Notes under the pieces: model-generated
Told to the model about the DNA's origin: nothing
Seen by the model: only the letters and a program-made list of their open reading frames with translations
Database searches by the model: none
Part shown: positions 1 to 7,418 of the stretch, piece by piece
How positions within the stretch are numbered: the first letter of the stretch is position 1
Layout: every line of letters begins with the position of its first letter
Assembly: GCA_050696075.1 (NCBI GenBank)
Contig: JBOGUF010000216.1
Location: 62,001 to 126,000, forward strand
From: JBOGUF01 sp050696075
GTDB lineage: Bacteria > Chloroflexota > Chloroflexia > Thermomicrobiales > UBA6265
Reading direction: 5' to 3'
DNA: 64,000 bases
Position numbers and translations under genes: made by a program

Positions 1-1
1 G

Positions 2-538
2 AAGGCGCTAGAAGCGGCCATGGACGGCTTTGCCGTGATGACCATGGATCGTGCGGCGGCGCAGGGAGACCTCTTCATCACGGCGACTGGCAACATCAAC
101 GTCGTCGACCGCCAGCACTTCGCGCAGATGAAGGATGGCGCGATCATGGCGAATTCCGGTCATTTCAACGCCGAGGTCAATCTGGGGGCGCTGGAGGAGA
201 TGGCGGGCGAGGGACGGCGCACACTACGGCCCTTCGTCGAGGAGTTCCAGCTTGCCACGGATCATCGCGTCATTGTCCTGGGCGAAGGCAGGCTGATCAA
301 TCTTGCCGCGGCCGAAGGACACCCAGCCAGCGTCATGGATATGAGCTTCGCCAATCAGGCGCTTGCGGCCGGATATCTGGTCCGTGAGGGCCGGTCACTC
401 GAACCGCGGGTGTACCGCGTGCCCGAGGAGATCGACAAAGAGATCGCGCGGCTTAAGCTCGTCAGCATGGACATCGAGATTGACGAACTCACGCCGGAGC
501 AGGACCATTATCTCAGTTCGTGGGAGTCGGGAACGTAG
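2..538 (+). CDS. ahcY: Adenosylhomocysteinase, C-terminal part (5' end outside the window)
   Basis: Hydrolyses S-adenosylhomocysteine to adenosine and homocysteine in the cytosol, relieving product inhibition of SAM-dependent methyltransferases. The frame is open from base 2 and gives the last 178 residues. It shows the NAD-binding segment 'TATGNINVVD', the 'MKDGAIMANSGHFNAEV' stretch typical of the family, and the C-terminal 'LINLAAAEGHPASVMDMSF' motif followed by an end in 'SWESGT'. These are diagnostic of SAHH. metK follows about 50 bases downstream on the same strand, so the two probably share a SAM-cycle operon. Only the true start is unseen. Confidence 0.95.
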   Translation, partial: KALEAAMDGFAVMTMDRAAAQGDLFITATGNINVVDRQHFAQMKDGAIMANSGHFNAEVNLGALEEMAGEGRRTLRPFVEEFQLATDHRVIVLGEGRLINLAAAEGHPASVMDMSFANQALAAGYLVREGRSLEPRVYRVPEEIDKEIARLKLVSMDIEIDELTPEQDHYLSSWESGT

Positions 539-590
539 CAGCCAGCCGTCGTGATCGCGGAACAGAGGTGACGCTGGGGGAATGGGAGCG

Positions 591-1823
591 ATGAGTTCGA
601 CGTTTGGCGCCGCGGAGCGGACGTACTTCACATCGGAGTCGGTGACCGAAGGGCATCCTGACAAGGTATGCGATCAGATATCGGATGCGGTGCTCGACGC
701 CGTATTGGCCGAGGATCCCTTGGGTCGCGTTGCCTGCGAGACGGCGACGACCACGGGGATGGTCATCGTCTTCGGCGAGATAACGACCAGCACGTACGTC
801 GACGTGCAGTCGCTCGTGCGGGAAGTGATTCGCGACATCGGTTATACGAGTTCCGACCAGGGATTTGACGCCGCGACCTGCGGCGTCGTGGTGTCGATCA
901 AGGAACAAAGCGTCGAGATTGCCCAAGGGGTTTCCCACGCGCTCGAAACGCGTGGTGTCGCCACTTCCGACATCTATGACCTGACCGGCGCCGGCGACCA
1001 GGGCATGATGATCGGCTTCGCCTGCCGGGAGACGCCGGAACTCATGCCGCTGCCCATCGCGCTTGCCCACGCGATCTGCCGCCAACTCTCCGTCGCGCGG
1101 CGAGCAGACGATTTGCCCTATTTGCGGCCCGACGGCAAGAGCCAAGTTACCGTCGAGTATCGACGCGGTCAACCTTACCGCGTCGATACGGTTGTCGTTT
1201 CGACCCAACACGCGGCGACGGTCTCGAACGAAGTGATCCGCCGTGATGTCATCGATGAAGTTGTGCGCCGCGTTGTGCCGGCGGACCTGCTTGACGGCGA
1301 TACGAAGTTTTTCGTCAATCCGAGCGGTCGATTCGTGCTCGGTGGACCGATGGCAGACGCTGGACTGACCGGGCGCAAGATTATCGTCGATACCTACGGC
1401 GGGATGGCTCGTCACGGCGGTGGTGCTTTTTCCGGTAAGGATGCAACGAAGGTCGATCGCTCGGGTGCATATGCGGCGCGATACGTCGCCAAGAACGTCG
1501 TCGCGGCCGGATTAGCCGACCGGTTTGAACTGCAAGTGTCGTATGCGATTGGCGTTGCGCATCCGGTGTCGCTCTTCTGCGAGACCTTTGGCACCGGCCG
1601 GGTAGCGGATGACGTGATCGAGCGGCTGATTCGCGAGTACTTCGATTTGCGGCCGGCAGCGATCATCGACACATTGGGACTTCGCCGCCCGATCTATCGC
1701 CAGACCGCGGCCTTCGGGCACTTTGGTCGCTCCGATCTCGATCTGCCGTGGGAACAGACCGACAAGGCGGACGCCTTGGCAGCCGCGGCGGGCATCACGC
1801 CGTTGGTCGCGGCGATCAGCTAA
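591..1823 (+). CDS. metK: S-adenosylmethionine synthetase (methionine adenosyltransferase)
   Basis: Makes SAM from methionine and ATP. The 410-residue product has the N-terminal 'SVTEGHPDKVCDQISDAV' motif (ATP/methionine site), the 'GAGDQGMMIGFA' signature and the later 'GGGAFSGKDATKVDRS' glycine-rich loop, all in the usual order and at the usual length. Two in-frame ATGs exist, at 582 and 591. I prefer 591 because GGGGGA at 576-581 sits about 9 bases upstream, whereas it touches the ATG at 582. The gene lies directly after ahcY and ends at a clear hairpin terminator. No SAM riboswitch is visible in the short gap before it. Confidence 0.97.
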   Translation: MSSTFGAAERTYFTSESVTEGHPDKVCDQISDAVLDAVLAEDPLGRVACETATTTGMVIVFGEITTSTYVDVQSLVREVIRDIGYTSSDQGFDAATCGVVVSIKEQSVEIAQGVSHALETRGVATSDIYDLTGAGDQGMMIGFACRETPELMPLPIALAHAICRQLSVARRADDLPYLRPDGKSQVTVEYRRGQPYRVDTVVVSTQHAATVSNEVIRRDVIDEVVRRVVPADLLDGDTKFFVNPSGRFVLGGPMADAGLTGRKIIVDTYGGMARHGGGAFSGKDATKVDRSGAYAARYVAKNVVAAGLADRFELQVSYAIGVAHPVSLFCETFGTGRVADDVIERLIREYFDLRPAAIIDTLGLRRPIYRQTAAFGHFGRSDLDLPWEQTDKADALAAAAGITPLVAAIS

Positions 1824-1847
1824 CGCCTAATCTGAGACGAACCAGAT

Positions 1848-1876
1848 ACGCCGAGCTCCCATCGTGGGCTCGGCGT
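1848..1876 (+). terminator. Hairpin terminator after metK
   Basis: ACGCCGAGC (1848-1856) pairs perfectly with GCTCGGCGT (1868-1876), and CCC/GGG can extend the stem towards a short loop. A T-containing tail (CTTGGTGTT) follows. It lies about 25 bases after the metK stop, so it probably ends the ahcY-metK transcript. Confidence 0.75.
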
Positions 1877-2095
1877 CTTGGTGTTCGCGGCACTATTCAG
1901 GTTTGTCTCTGTCTGTACCTTGAGAGCACGTGACGATACGACGCCATGCTACGGGGAACCAGTATCTAGTCCCTTGCGGCACCGCTTCGACCGTGAGACG
2001 ACCCCGCAATCCATCCAGCGCCGTCCAAACTGAGTGCGAAGCCGTATTGACGATGGGGCCTCGAGAGCCTGGGCAAGGAACGGAAGCTGGGGCTG

Positions 2096-2104
2096 TGCTA
2101 TAAC
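2096..2104 (+). promoter_or_regulatory. Extended -10 promoter for the c-di-AMP receptor gene
   Basis: TGCTATAAC matches the extended -10 consensus TGnTATAAT with one mismatch; no good -35 is seen 17-18 bases upstream. Predicted transcription start is near 2111, about 30 bases before the ATG at 2143. The rest of the 1877-2142 gap shows no convincing gene or structured RNA. Confidence 0.55.
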
Positions 2105-2142
2105 CGCGTGTGAGCGGAGCGGTTGCGAGGCAGGCGTTAGGC

Positions 2143-2517
2143 ATGAAATTGATCGTGGCGATCGTACAGGACTACGATTGCGACCGGTTGCTCCAGGCGG
2201 TTAGCGGCGCGGGACTAGGCGCAACCCGAATCGCCAGCACGGGGGGCTTCTTGCGTACCGGCAACACGACCGTTTTGATGGGTGTCGACGATGATAGCGT
2301 GGAATCCTGCCTCGATCTTATCCGGGGCGCCTGTCAAGCACGGGTTGAACGCCCACCCGATGAGCTTGTCTTGGACCTCGTCGAGTGGGGATCCGCCGGA
2401 GTTGCCGAGGTGACCATCGGCGGCGCGGTCGTCTTTGTGGTGCGCGTCGGCCAGTTTGTCCGACTAGACATTCCTGACCATCCGACAATGCGGGTCGACG
2501 CGGAGGGAGGAGGCTGA
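2143..2517 (+). CDS. Cyclic-di-AMP receptor protein (PstA/DarA, PII-like family)
   Basis: A 124-residue protein starting 'MKLIVAIVQDYDCDRLLQAV', followed by 'ATRIASTGGFLRTGNTTVLMG', both hallmark stretches of the PII-like cyclic-di-AMP receptors (PF06153). In Firmicutes these trimers bind c-di-AMP between subunits; the downstream target is generally unknown, and it is unknown here. Start at the ATG at 2143 was chosen because the family begins exactly at this MKL(I/V) sequence and because a longer GTG start at 2110 would lie at the predicted transcription start. Its stop is just before a GTG preceded by a strong ribosome site. Confidence 0.9.
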   Translation: MKLIVAIVQDYDCDRLLQAVSGAGLGATRIASTGGFLRTGNTTVLMGVDDDSVESCLDLIRGACQARVERPPDELVLDLVEWGSAGVAEVTIGGAVVFVVRVGQFVRLDIPDHPTMRVDAEGGG

Positions 2518-2518
2518 C

Positions 2519-2770
2519 GTGCTCACGCGAAAGCCACTTGAGACGGCGCGGGCAGCACTGACGCTCTTGCCGCTGGCGATGGCCATCTTGGGTCAGTTGC
2601 CAACGGTCAGGCCGCGTGCGCCCCACGCGATCGTGCGGCCCTTTGAGGACGAACTCCAACCTATGTACGACCCGCGTGAAGTCGTGCACGGGCGGATCGT
2701 GTTGACGCTCCCGTTCGACGCGGCTGATGAGCGGCCCCGCCCGCGCGCCACGAAGATATCGGCTAACTGA
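2519..2770 (+). CDS. Small unknown ORF, possible remnant of a zinc-type dehydrogenase C-terminus
   Basis: An 83-codon frame starting at GTG, one base after the previous stop, with a very good ribosome site (GGAGGGAGGAGG, 2502-2513). The last third reads '...PREVVHGRIVLTLPFD', which resembles the C-terminal end of medium-chain (quinone reductase-like) dehydrogenases, 'HGRIVLTL'. The N-terminal part does not fit that fold and there is no room for the NAD domain. It is either a decayed gene end or a real small protein of unknown role; the coupled ribosome site is the only support for translation. Confidence 0.35.
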   Translation: MLTRKPLETARAALTLLPLAMAILGQLPTVRPRAPHAIVRPFEDELQPMYDPREVVHGRIVLTLPFDAADERPRPRATKISAN

Positions 2771-2809
2771 CGGGGTGGCGGCGAGGACGTCACCCGCGTC
2801 AATTTGGCG

Positions 2810-3085
2810 TCAGGATGCGGCGGCCAACTCGGCTCCATAGAACCGGGCATCGTCGGTGATCATGGCCGACAGCATCTGTTGCATGGCCATGACGTGGCTA
2901 CAGGTGCCGACGACGTGGGTTTCGAAGGTGTGACAAGTGCAAGTCCAGACGCCATCGTCAAGACGAACAGTGTAATCATCGTGTCCGCCACGGAAGGCCG
3001 CCTCAAAGTGTTGGAAACGGACGCGCTCCGGCTCGCGGGCATACCGATGCGCTTTTTCGATCTTGCCGATCATACTGGAGTTCAT
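2810..3085 (-). CDS. Small SWIM-type zinc-finger protein
   Basis: A 91-residue protein with a C-x-C-x10-C-x-H pattern (Cys49, Cys51, Cys62, His64: 'CTCHTFETHVVGTCSHVM'), which is the SWIM zinc-binding motif. SWIM domains occur in SNF2 helicases, MuDR transposases and RecA-associated Sws1 proteins, and bind nucleic acid or protein. Here the domain stands almost alone with a short basic N-terminus ('MIGKIEKAHRYAREPERVRF'). A clear ribosome site, AAGGAG, lies 6 bases before the ATG. The partner and target are unknown. It is transcribed towards the preceding unknown ORF. Confidence 0.8.
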   Translation of the reverse strand: MNSSMIGKIEKAHRYAREPERVRFQHFEAAFRGGHDDYTVRLDDGVWTCTCHTFETHVVGTCSHVMAMQQMLSAMITDDARFYGAELAAAS

Positions 3086-3296
3086 GCGTCACTCCTTATC
3101 AGCAACCGTTTGCCGGTCAACAGACCTCGACGCTGGCGACGAATTCGACCTCCAGAAACGAATCAGCACCGCGATGCGCGAGCATCCGGTGCTGGATCGA
3201 GGGAGTATTCTTGGCAGTGAAACCGGCTCATGGCCGACGCCTCCGCGTTGCTGCCGTCGTGGGCCGTCGCCTGATCGAACCCTGTCTTGGTGACGG

Positions 3297-3305
3297 AGTA
3301 TATCA
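3297..3305 (-). promoter_or_regulatory. Possible extended -10 promoter for the SWIM gene
   Basis: On the minus strand the sequence reads TGATATACT, a good extended -10 box (TATACT at 3302-3297). It is about 210 bases upstream of the SWIM ATG, so the leader would be long. The 3086-3296 stretch shows no other gene. No -35 is evident. Confidence 0.4.
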
Positions 3306-3353
3306 ACTTTGTGTGAATCGAGCTAGGCCCTCTTCGGTTGCCGCCGGCGTCGC

Positions 3354-4031
3354 TTGATCAGGTACCTGCTGAAACGGAGGTGCATCATCGGTCGCATCGA
3401 GGAAACCCCACTGAGCGCCGCCATCCTCGCCGGTGGCAAGAGCAGCCGGATGGGAATGGACAAGGCGTTGCTGTCGCTTGGGCTTGAACAGCCGCCCTTA
3501 CTTGAGCAGACGCGAGATCACGCCCGCGCAATTGCGGACGACGTGTTTGTCGTGGCGACGGATCGGCCGTCCTACGAGCGGTTCGGGATGCGCATCGTGC
3601 CAGACGCGTTTCCAGAAGGAGGAACGCTCGGTGCGATCGCGACAGCGCTGCGCCACGCGCGCTCAGACTACTGTCTGGTCCTCGCCTGTGACCTTCCGTT
3701 CCTCAATCTGGCGCTGCTCCGCTGGATGGTTCAATTCCCGCGCACGTACGACGTACTTGTGCCGAGGACGATCGGAGATAGCCGACAAGGCGCTGGACTG
3801 ATCCACCATACGCTGCACGCCATCTACAGCCGTCGGTGTCAGCCCGCGATCGTCGACCAACTCGAATCCGGTCGGCGCCAGATCATCGGCTTTTTCGACA
3901 AAGTGCGAGTCCAGGCGATTGACGAGCCGGAACTCCGCCAGTTCGATCCAGATTTGCGATCCTTCTTCAACGCGAACACGCCTGAGGCGCTCGAACAAGC
4001 ACGATTTTGGGCAGCGGAACTCGAAGCCTAG
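3354..4031 (+). CDS. mobA: MobA-like nucleotidyltransferase (molybdenum cofactor guanylyltransferase)
   Basis: Transfers GMP from GTP to molybdopterin to form the bis-MGD type cofactor. The product has the 'LAGGKSSRMGMDKALL' nucleotide-binding loop, 'DAFPEGGTLGAIATAL', the metal-binding Asp in 'LACDLPF', and ends with 'FFNANTPEALEQA', where MobA proteins usually have NxNTPxDL. The start is uncertain. TTG at 3354 is the first in-frame canonical codon but lacks a ribosome site. The only good site, GGAGG at 3376-3380, points to an ATC codon at 3387. No other molybdenum genes are nearby. Related sugar-nucleotide transferases are a less likely alternative. Confidence 0.85.
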   Translation: MIRYLLKRRCIIGRIEETPLSAAILAGGKSSRMGMDKALLSLGLEQPPLLEQTRDHARAIADDVFVVATDRPSYERFGMRIVPDAFPEGGTLGAIATALRHARSDYCLVLACDLPFLNLALLRWMVQFPRTYDVLVPRTIGDSRQGAGLIHHTLHAIYSRRCQPAIVDQLESGRRQIIGFFDKVRVQAIDEPELRQFDPDLRSFFNANTPEALEQARFWAAELEA

Positions 4032-4161
4032 ACGAGGCGTCGGATATACTCGCGGGGCAAGATGCCGGTACGCGGCGGTTGTTTCCGCGCAGACGGTAGG
4101 TCGACCAAGGTTTGGTGGACGGGCACCCCAACAGATTGCTTAGTCGGATGTGAGGAGTTTC

Positions 4162-4527
4162 GTGAGTTCAGGACCTCGGGCGCCGCAATCCGCGCGCAAA
4201 TCAGGACGCCGAACTAGCCGAGGCGCGAGTTCACGTGTCAATCGATCTCAACAGCGCGCGATGGAGGTCCGCGCGGCAGCGACGCGATCGCGCGAGCTCA
4301 GCAAGAGTGACGCGACGGAAGCGCTGGACACGCCAACCGCGGTCGCAAGTGCCGGCGCCGTCCTGGCCGCGGGGAGTCGCCGGGCACGGCGACCGTCCGT
4401 CCGCGCGAGGGTGATGAACCGGGAAGACGAGTATCGCTATATTCGGGATGACATGATTCGTCTTGTGCTGACGGCGTCAGTTCTCCTCGTGTTGATGCTG
4501 GTGGTTCTCTTTATCGTCGAAGCCTGA
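4162..4527 (+). CDS. Unknown protein with a basic N-terminus and one C-terminal membrane helix
   Basis: A 121-residue protein that I do not recognise. Residues 1-85 are rich in Arg, Ser and Ala and look disordered. 'REDEYRYIRDDMIR' leads into a single hydrophobic helix, 'LVLTASVLLVLMLVVLFIV', at the very C-terminus, so it is probably tail-anchored with the basic part in the cytosol, where it could touch nucleic acid or ribosomes. GTG at 4162 is chosen because AGGAG (4153-4157) lies just before it; GTG at 4150 is an alternative. It ends 20 bases before a strong terminator. A TATACT box at 4045-4050 may be its -10. Confidence 0.65.
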   Translation: MSSGPRAPQSARKSGRRTSRGASSRVNRSQQRAMEVRAAATRSRELSKSDATEALDTPTAVASAGAVLAAGSRRARRPSVRARVMNREDEYRYIRDDMIRLVLTASVLLVLMLVVLFIVEA

Positions 4528-4546
4528 TCTCTCAACGATCCGACGT

Positions 4547-4590
4547 AACGAGGGCGCTGGCGTGACTTTAGGCCGCCAGCGCCCTCGTTT
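4547..4590 (+). terminator. Strong terminator between convergent genes
   Basis: A 16-bp perfect inverted repeat, arms 4547-4562 and 4574-4589 (AACGAGGGCGCTGGCG and its complement), with an 11-base loop, followed by T on the plus side. It separates the plus-strand membrane protein from the convergent TPR gene and may work in both directions. Confidence 0.85.
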
Positions 4591-4611
4591 ACGAGAAAAC
4601 GGCAACTTGTG

Positions 4612-5472
4612 TTACACCCGTGAGCCGTCCTCGTCGACGGAGACGGTCTCTTCGATAAATGACTCCGTCTCGCTTTCGCCGTTCTCTTCGTCGGTGGCCT
4701 CGACGCCGGTTTCTTCCTCTTCCAACTCTTCGTCATCCTCATCGAGGAGCAGAAAGTCGGATTCGTCCCGTTGGCGGAGCATGTCCCGCTCACGCAGATA
4801 CGCGCGGGTCGCGGAAATCTGACGAGGAAATGAGACCGTGCGGCCGACCGACGGATCGCGGAAGACCTCGCGCAGAATCACGCGGAGGCTACGCGGAGAT
4901 ACGCCGAGGGCGTAGACCTCATAGCGGTTGCCCTTTTCCATTAGGTCGATCACGCGTTCGGCCGTCTTTGCTTCGATCTCGCCCAGTCGCTCTCCAGTGG
5001 CGCGGGTGACGACGAGTCGCGAGCCGTCGACGACGATCTGCAGCTGCTCGCCCGAAGATACGTCGGCCAGGTCTTCGCGGGGGATCGGATTGACGAGCTC
5101 ATCCACCCAGGTCTTGCCGACCTCTTCGATGAAGACTGAGGTGCGCGGAATCGCGATGCCGTTCCCAGCCCCTTCCTGCACGTCGACGATGGCGCCCTTC
5201 TGATGCAGTAGTTCGAGACGCTGTAGATTGCGACGGGCGATCATGTTCGCGGGGTCGATCTTCAGCGCCGCGGTATACGCCTCTAGGGCCGACGAAAATT
5301 GGTGGAGCTCGAGATACGCGTGGCCAAGTCGATTCTGCGCTTCCGCGTCGCGCGGAAAGCGCTCGATGATCGACTGGTTGAGCGTAATCGCTTCCGACCA
5401 GTTTCCGCTGAGCGCTGTGTTGCGTGCGTCTTCTGCCAATTGGCGGCGGGTCTTCTGTTTCGTGTCGCTCAC
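4612..5472 (-). CDS. TPR-repeat protein with acidic C-terminus
   Basis: A 286-residue protein. Residues about 5-80 form tetratricopeptide repeats ('ALSGNWSEAITLNQSIIERF', 'AQNRLGHAYLELHQFSSALE'), a protein-binding helical scaffold. The middle, about 95-230, is a mixed domain that I do not recognise. The last 55 residues are very acidic ('LDEDDEELEEEE'). Start is GTG at 5472, with GAGGG five bases upstream; longer frames would lack similarity to TPR proteins and have no ribosome site. It follows miaB on the same strand (88-base gap), so it may be cotranscribed. Function unknown; an adaptor or chaperone-like role is only a guess. Confidence 0.8.
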   Translation of the reverse strand: MSDTKQKTRRQLAEDARNTALSGNWSEAITLNQSIIERFPRDAEAQNRLGHAYLELHQFSSALEAYTAALKIDPANMIARRNLQRLELLHQKGAIVDVQEGAGNGIAIPRTSVFIEEVGKTWVDELVNPIPREDLADVSSGEQLQIVVDGSRLVVTRATGERLGEIEAKTAERVIDLMEKGNRYEVYALGVSPRSLRVILREVFRDPSVGRTVSFPRQISATRAYLRERDMLRQRDESDFLLLDEDDEELEEEETGVEATDEENGESETESFIEETVSVDEDGSRV

Positions 5473-5560
5473 TGATCCCTCTCGTTCTTTGGCTATGGAG
5501 GCGGGCATACCCCGGCATTCTCGCTCATGAGTGGTAGTTGCTTGCTCGAATCGGCGTTCG

Positions 5561-6925
5561 TTACCGTGGCGCGCCCACGGCCTCACCGAGGAAGTACCAG
5601 GGACCGGTCTCGGTGATGCGCACGTCGACGAGCCGTCCGAGTAGATCGCGGTCGTCGGCGAAGTGGACGAGCTGATTGCCGCGCGTGCGGCCAGTCCACC
5701 GGCCCTTCGCTTTGCTGTCGACGAGGACCGGGACGGTCTCACCAAGCCGCCGCGCGTTGCGCTGTGTGCAGACGCGCTCTTGCAGAACCTCTATCGCCTG
5801 GTGGCGGCGGTGTTTTTCTTCGTGGGGAATGTCATCTTCCCATCGTGCCGACAGGGTGCCAGGGCGAGGCGAATACATCGCGACGTGGACCTTGTCGCAG
5901 TCGACCTCCGCGAGGAGGTCGTACGTGTTCTGAAACTGCTCGTCGGTTTCGCCGGGGAAGCCAACGATGATATCGGTGGCAACGGTGACGTCAGGCATTT
6001 GCGCGCGGGTGAACGCGATCCGTTCGCGCCAGTGATCAGCCGTATAGGTCCGGCGCATTCGCCGGAGCACCTCGTTGTCCCCGGCTTGCACCGGCAGATT
6101 CATGTGCTCACAGACGGTCCGGAGCTCGGCCATCGTCTGAATGATCTCGTCCGTCATGTACTTCGGGTGGGACGTGAGGAAGCGCAGTCGATCCAAGCCG
6201 GGGATCGCATCAACGGTCCGCAGGAGATCGGCCAGAGAGGGTTGCTCGGCGAGATCGTGGCCGTAGGCATTGACCGTCTGCCCGAGCAAGGTCACTTCGC
6301 GGACGCCGCGCGCAACCAGGCGTTCCACTTCCCGGACAATGTCAGCGAGCGGGCGACTGCGCTCTTTGCCACGACGATAGGGAACGATGCAATAGGAGCA
6401 GAGGAAGTTGCAGCCGTAGATGATCGGCACGTGCGCTGTTACCCGCGAGTCGCTCGCTTCGTCGGCATAGTAATGCGGAAGCTGCACGAGATCGTCTTCC
6501 AGATCGGCGAGTTCAGGCACGACGCGCTGCATCTTGTCGAAGTCGGACGGATCAAAGAAGAGATCAACGTGCGGGAAGCGTTCGCGCAACTTCTCTTGCT
6601 GGTTCGTAACCATGCATCCGGTGAGGACAATCGGCACCTCCGGACGCGCTCGCTTCAGCCGCACGAGCGAATTGAGCTTACCGGCGACTTTATCTTCCGC
6701 GGCTTGCCGCACGACGCAGGAGTTGAGGACCACGATGTCCGCGTCGTCTTCGCTTTCGGTCGGCTGATAGCCGACCTCTTGCAGCATTGCCGCTACCTTC
6801 GCGCTGTCGGCCTCGTTCATCTGGCACCCGATGGTCCAGATGAAGAAGCGCTTGCCGTTCGGCGCGAGGCGCGGAGGAGAGGGCGGCGGAGCCGGACGCA
6901 ACGAGATGACGGGAGAAGATGTCAC
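5561..6925 (-). CDS. miaB: tRNA-2-methylthio-N6-dimethylallyladenosine synthase
   Basis: Radical SAM methylthiotransferase that adds the 2-methylthio group to i6A37 in tRNAs reading UNN codons. The 454 residues contain the N-terminal UPF0004 domain with the auxiliary-cluster cysteines Cys34, Cys70 and Cys104, the radical SAM motif C-x3-C-x2-C (Cys172, Cys176, Cys179 in 'YGCNFLCSYCIVPYRRG'), and a C-terminal TRAM-like segment ('VPVLVDSKAKGRWTGRTRGN'). 'VVLNSCVVRQAAEDK' and 'PVQAGDNEVLRRM' favour MiaB over RimO or MtaB. A Pro-rich leader of about 25 residues precedes the conserved start. miaA is not in the window. Confidence 0.94.
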   Translation of the reverse strand: MTSSPVISLRPAPPPSPPRLAPNGKRFFIWTIGCQMNEADSAKVAAMLQEVGYQPTESEDDADIVVLNSCVVRQAAEDKVAGKLNSLVRLKRARPEVPIVLTGCMVTNQQEKLRERFPHVDLFFDPSDFDKMQRVVPELADLEDDLVQLPHYYADEASDSRVTAHVPIIYGCNFLCSYCIVPYRRGKERSRPLADIVREVERLVARGVREVTLLGQTVNAYGHDLAEQPSLADLLRTVDAIPGLDRLRFLTSHPKYMTDEIIQTMAELRTVCEHMNLPVQAGDNEVLRRMRRTYTADHWRERIAFTRAQMPDVTVATDIIVGFPGETDEQFQNTYDLLAEVDCDKVHVAMYSPRPGTLSARWEDDIPHEEKHRRHQAIEVLQERVCTQRNARRLGETVPVLVDSKAKGRWTGRTRGNQLVHFADDRDLLGRLVDVRITETGPWYFLGEAVGAPR

Positions 6926-7004
6926 CCTGGGACCTCATGCATACTTGGCGATCGGCGACGAGCGCCGAGCAATCGTGGCAGGTGGCCCACGACCACAAAC
7001 AGAT

Positions 7005-7013
7005 AGTATACCG
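7005..7013 (-). promoter_or_regulatory. Possible -10 for miaB
   Basis: Minus-strand CGGTATACT (TATACT at 7010-7005), about 80 bases upstream of the miaB ATG. There is no TG extension and no clear -35. Most of the 6926-7418 region between miaB and the next plus-strand gene is otherwise empty apart from the divergent promoter described at 7253-7281. Confidence 0.35.
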
Positions 7014-7252
7014 TCAAGTCGGCCGTCATGCGCCTGTGACAGAGAAACACGAACGATGGCTTCACCGCCATTCGGTCACTCGACCGATGATCGGCGACAT
7101 AAGGCCATGGCAGGCGGGCTGATGTGACCGGCGGGAACAACTGTGACGGGAGCCACAGCCGGCGCACGGCCAGGATGTACGTTCGTCGTGCCACGAATCG
7201 ACACACGGATGTGTACGGACAGTCAAAGGGTACTACGGACGCGGGTGTCTCG

Positions 7253-7281
7253 TAGACAAGCTTCGAGCCGGTTGTTACAAT
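7253..7281 (+). promoter_or_regulatory. Promoter for the cysteine-cluster protein gene
   Basis: TAGACA (7253-7258, one mismatch to TTGACA), a 17-base spacer, then TGTTACAAT, an extended -10 (TACAAT at 7276-7281). Predicted start near 7288, about 130 bases before the GTG at 7419. Confidence 0.65.
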
Positions 7282-7418
7282 GGCGGCGCAGCGGGCAAGT
7301 AACTACCAAAGCTTCTTCGTTGGTTGCTCGGATGTGACGTGGGGTCCACGGGGCTATCCGGCGTCGGCTTTGGGGTGCATGCGCTTCGGTCCGGTGGGGC
7401 GGGCCGGTGGGGGCCAGG

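Noticed and set aside
540..590. SAM riboswitch before metK
   Set aside because: Only about 50 bases separate ahcY from metK, and no typical core is visible.
513..1415. Open frame of 300 codons antisense to metK
   Set aside because: It mirrors metK in a GC-rich gene, has no family motif, and no ribosome site. Coding evidence is on the plus strand.
5663..7006. Open frame of 447 codons antisense to miaB
   Set aside because: The translated sequence is Arg/His/Asp-rich and has no recognised motif; it is the shadow of miaB.
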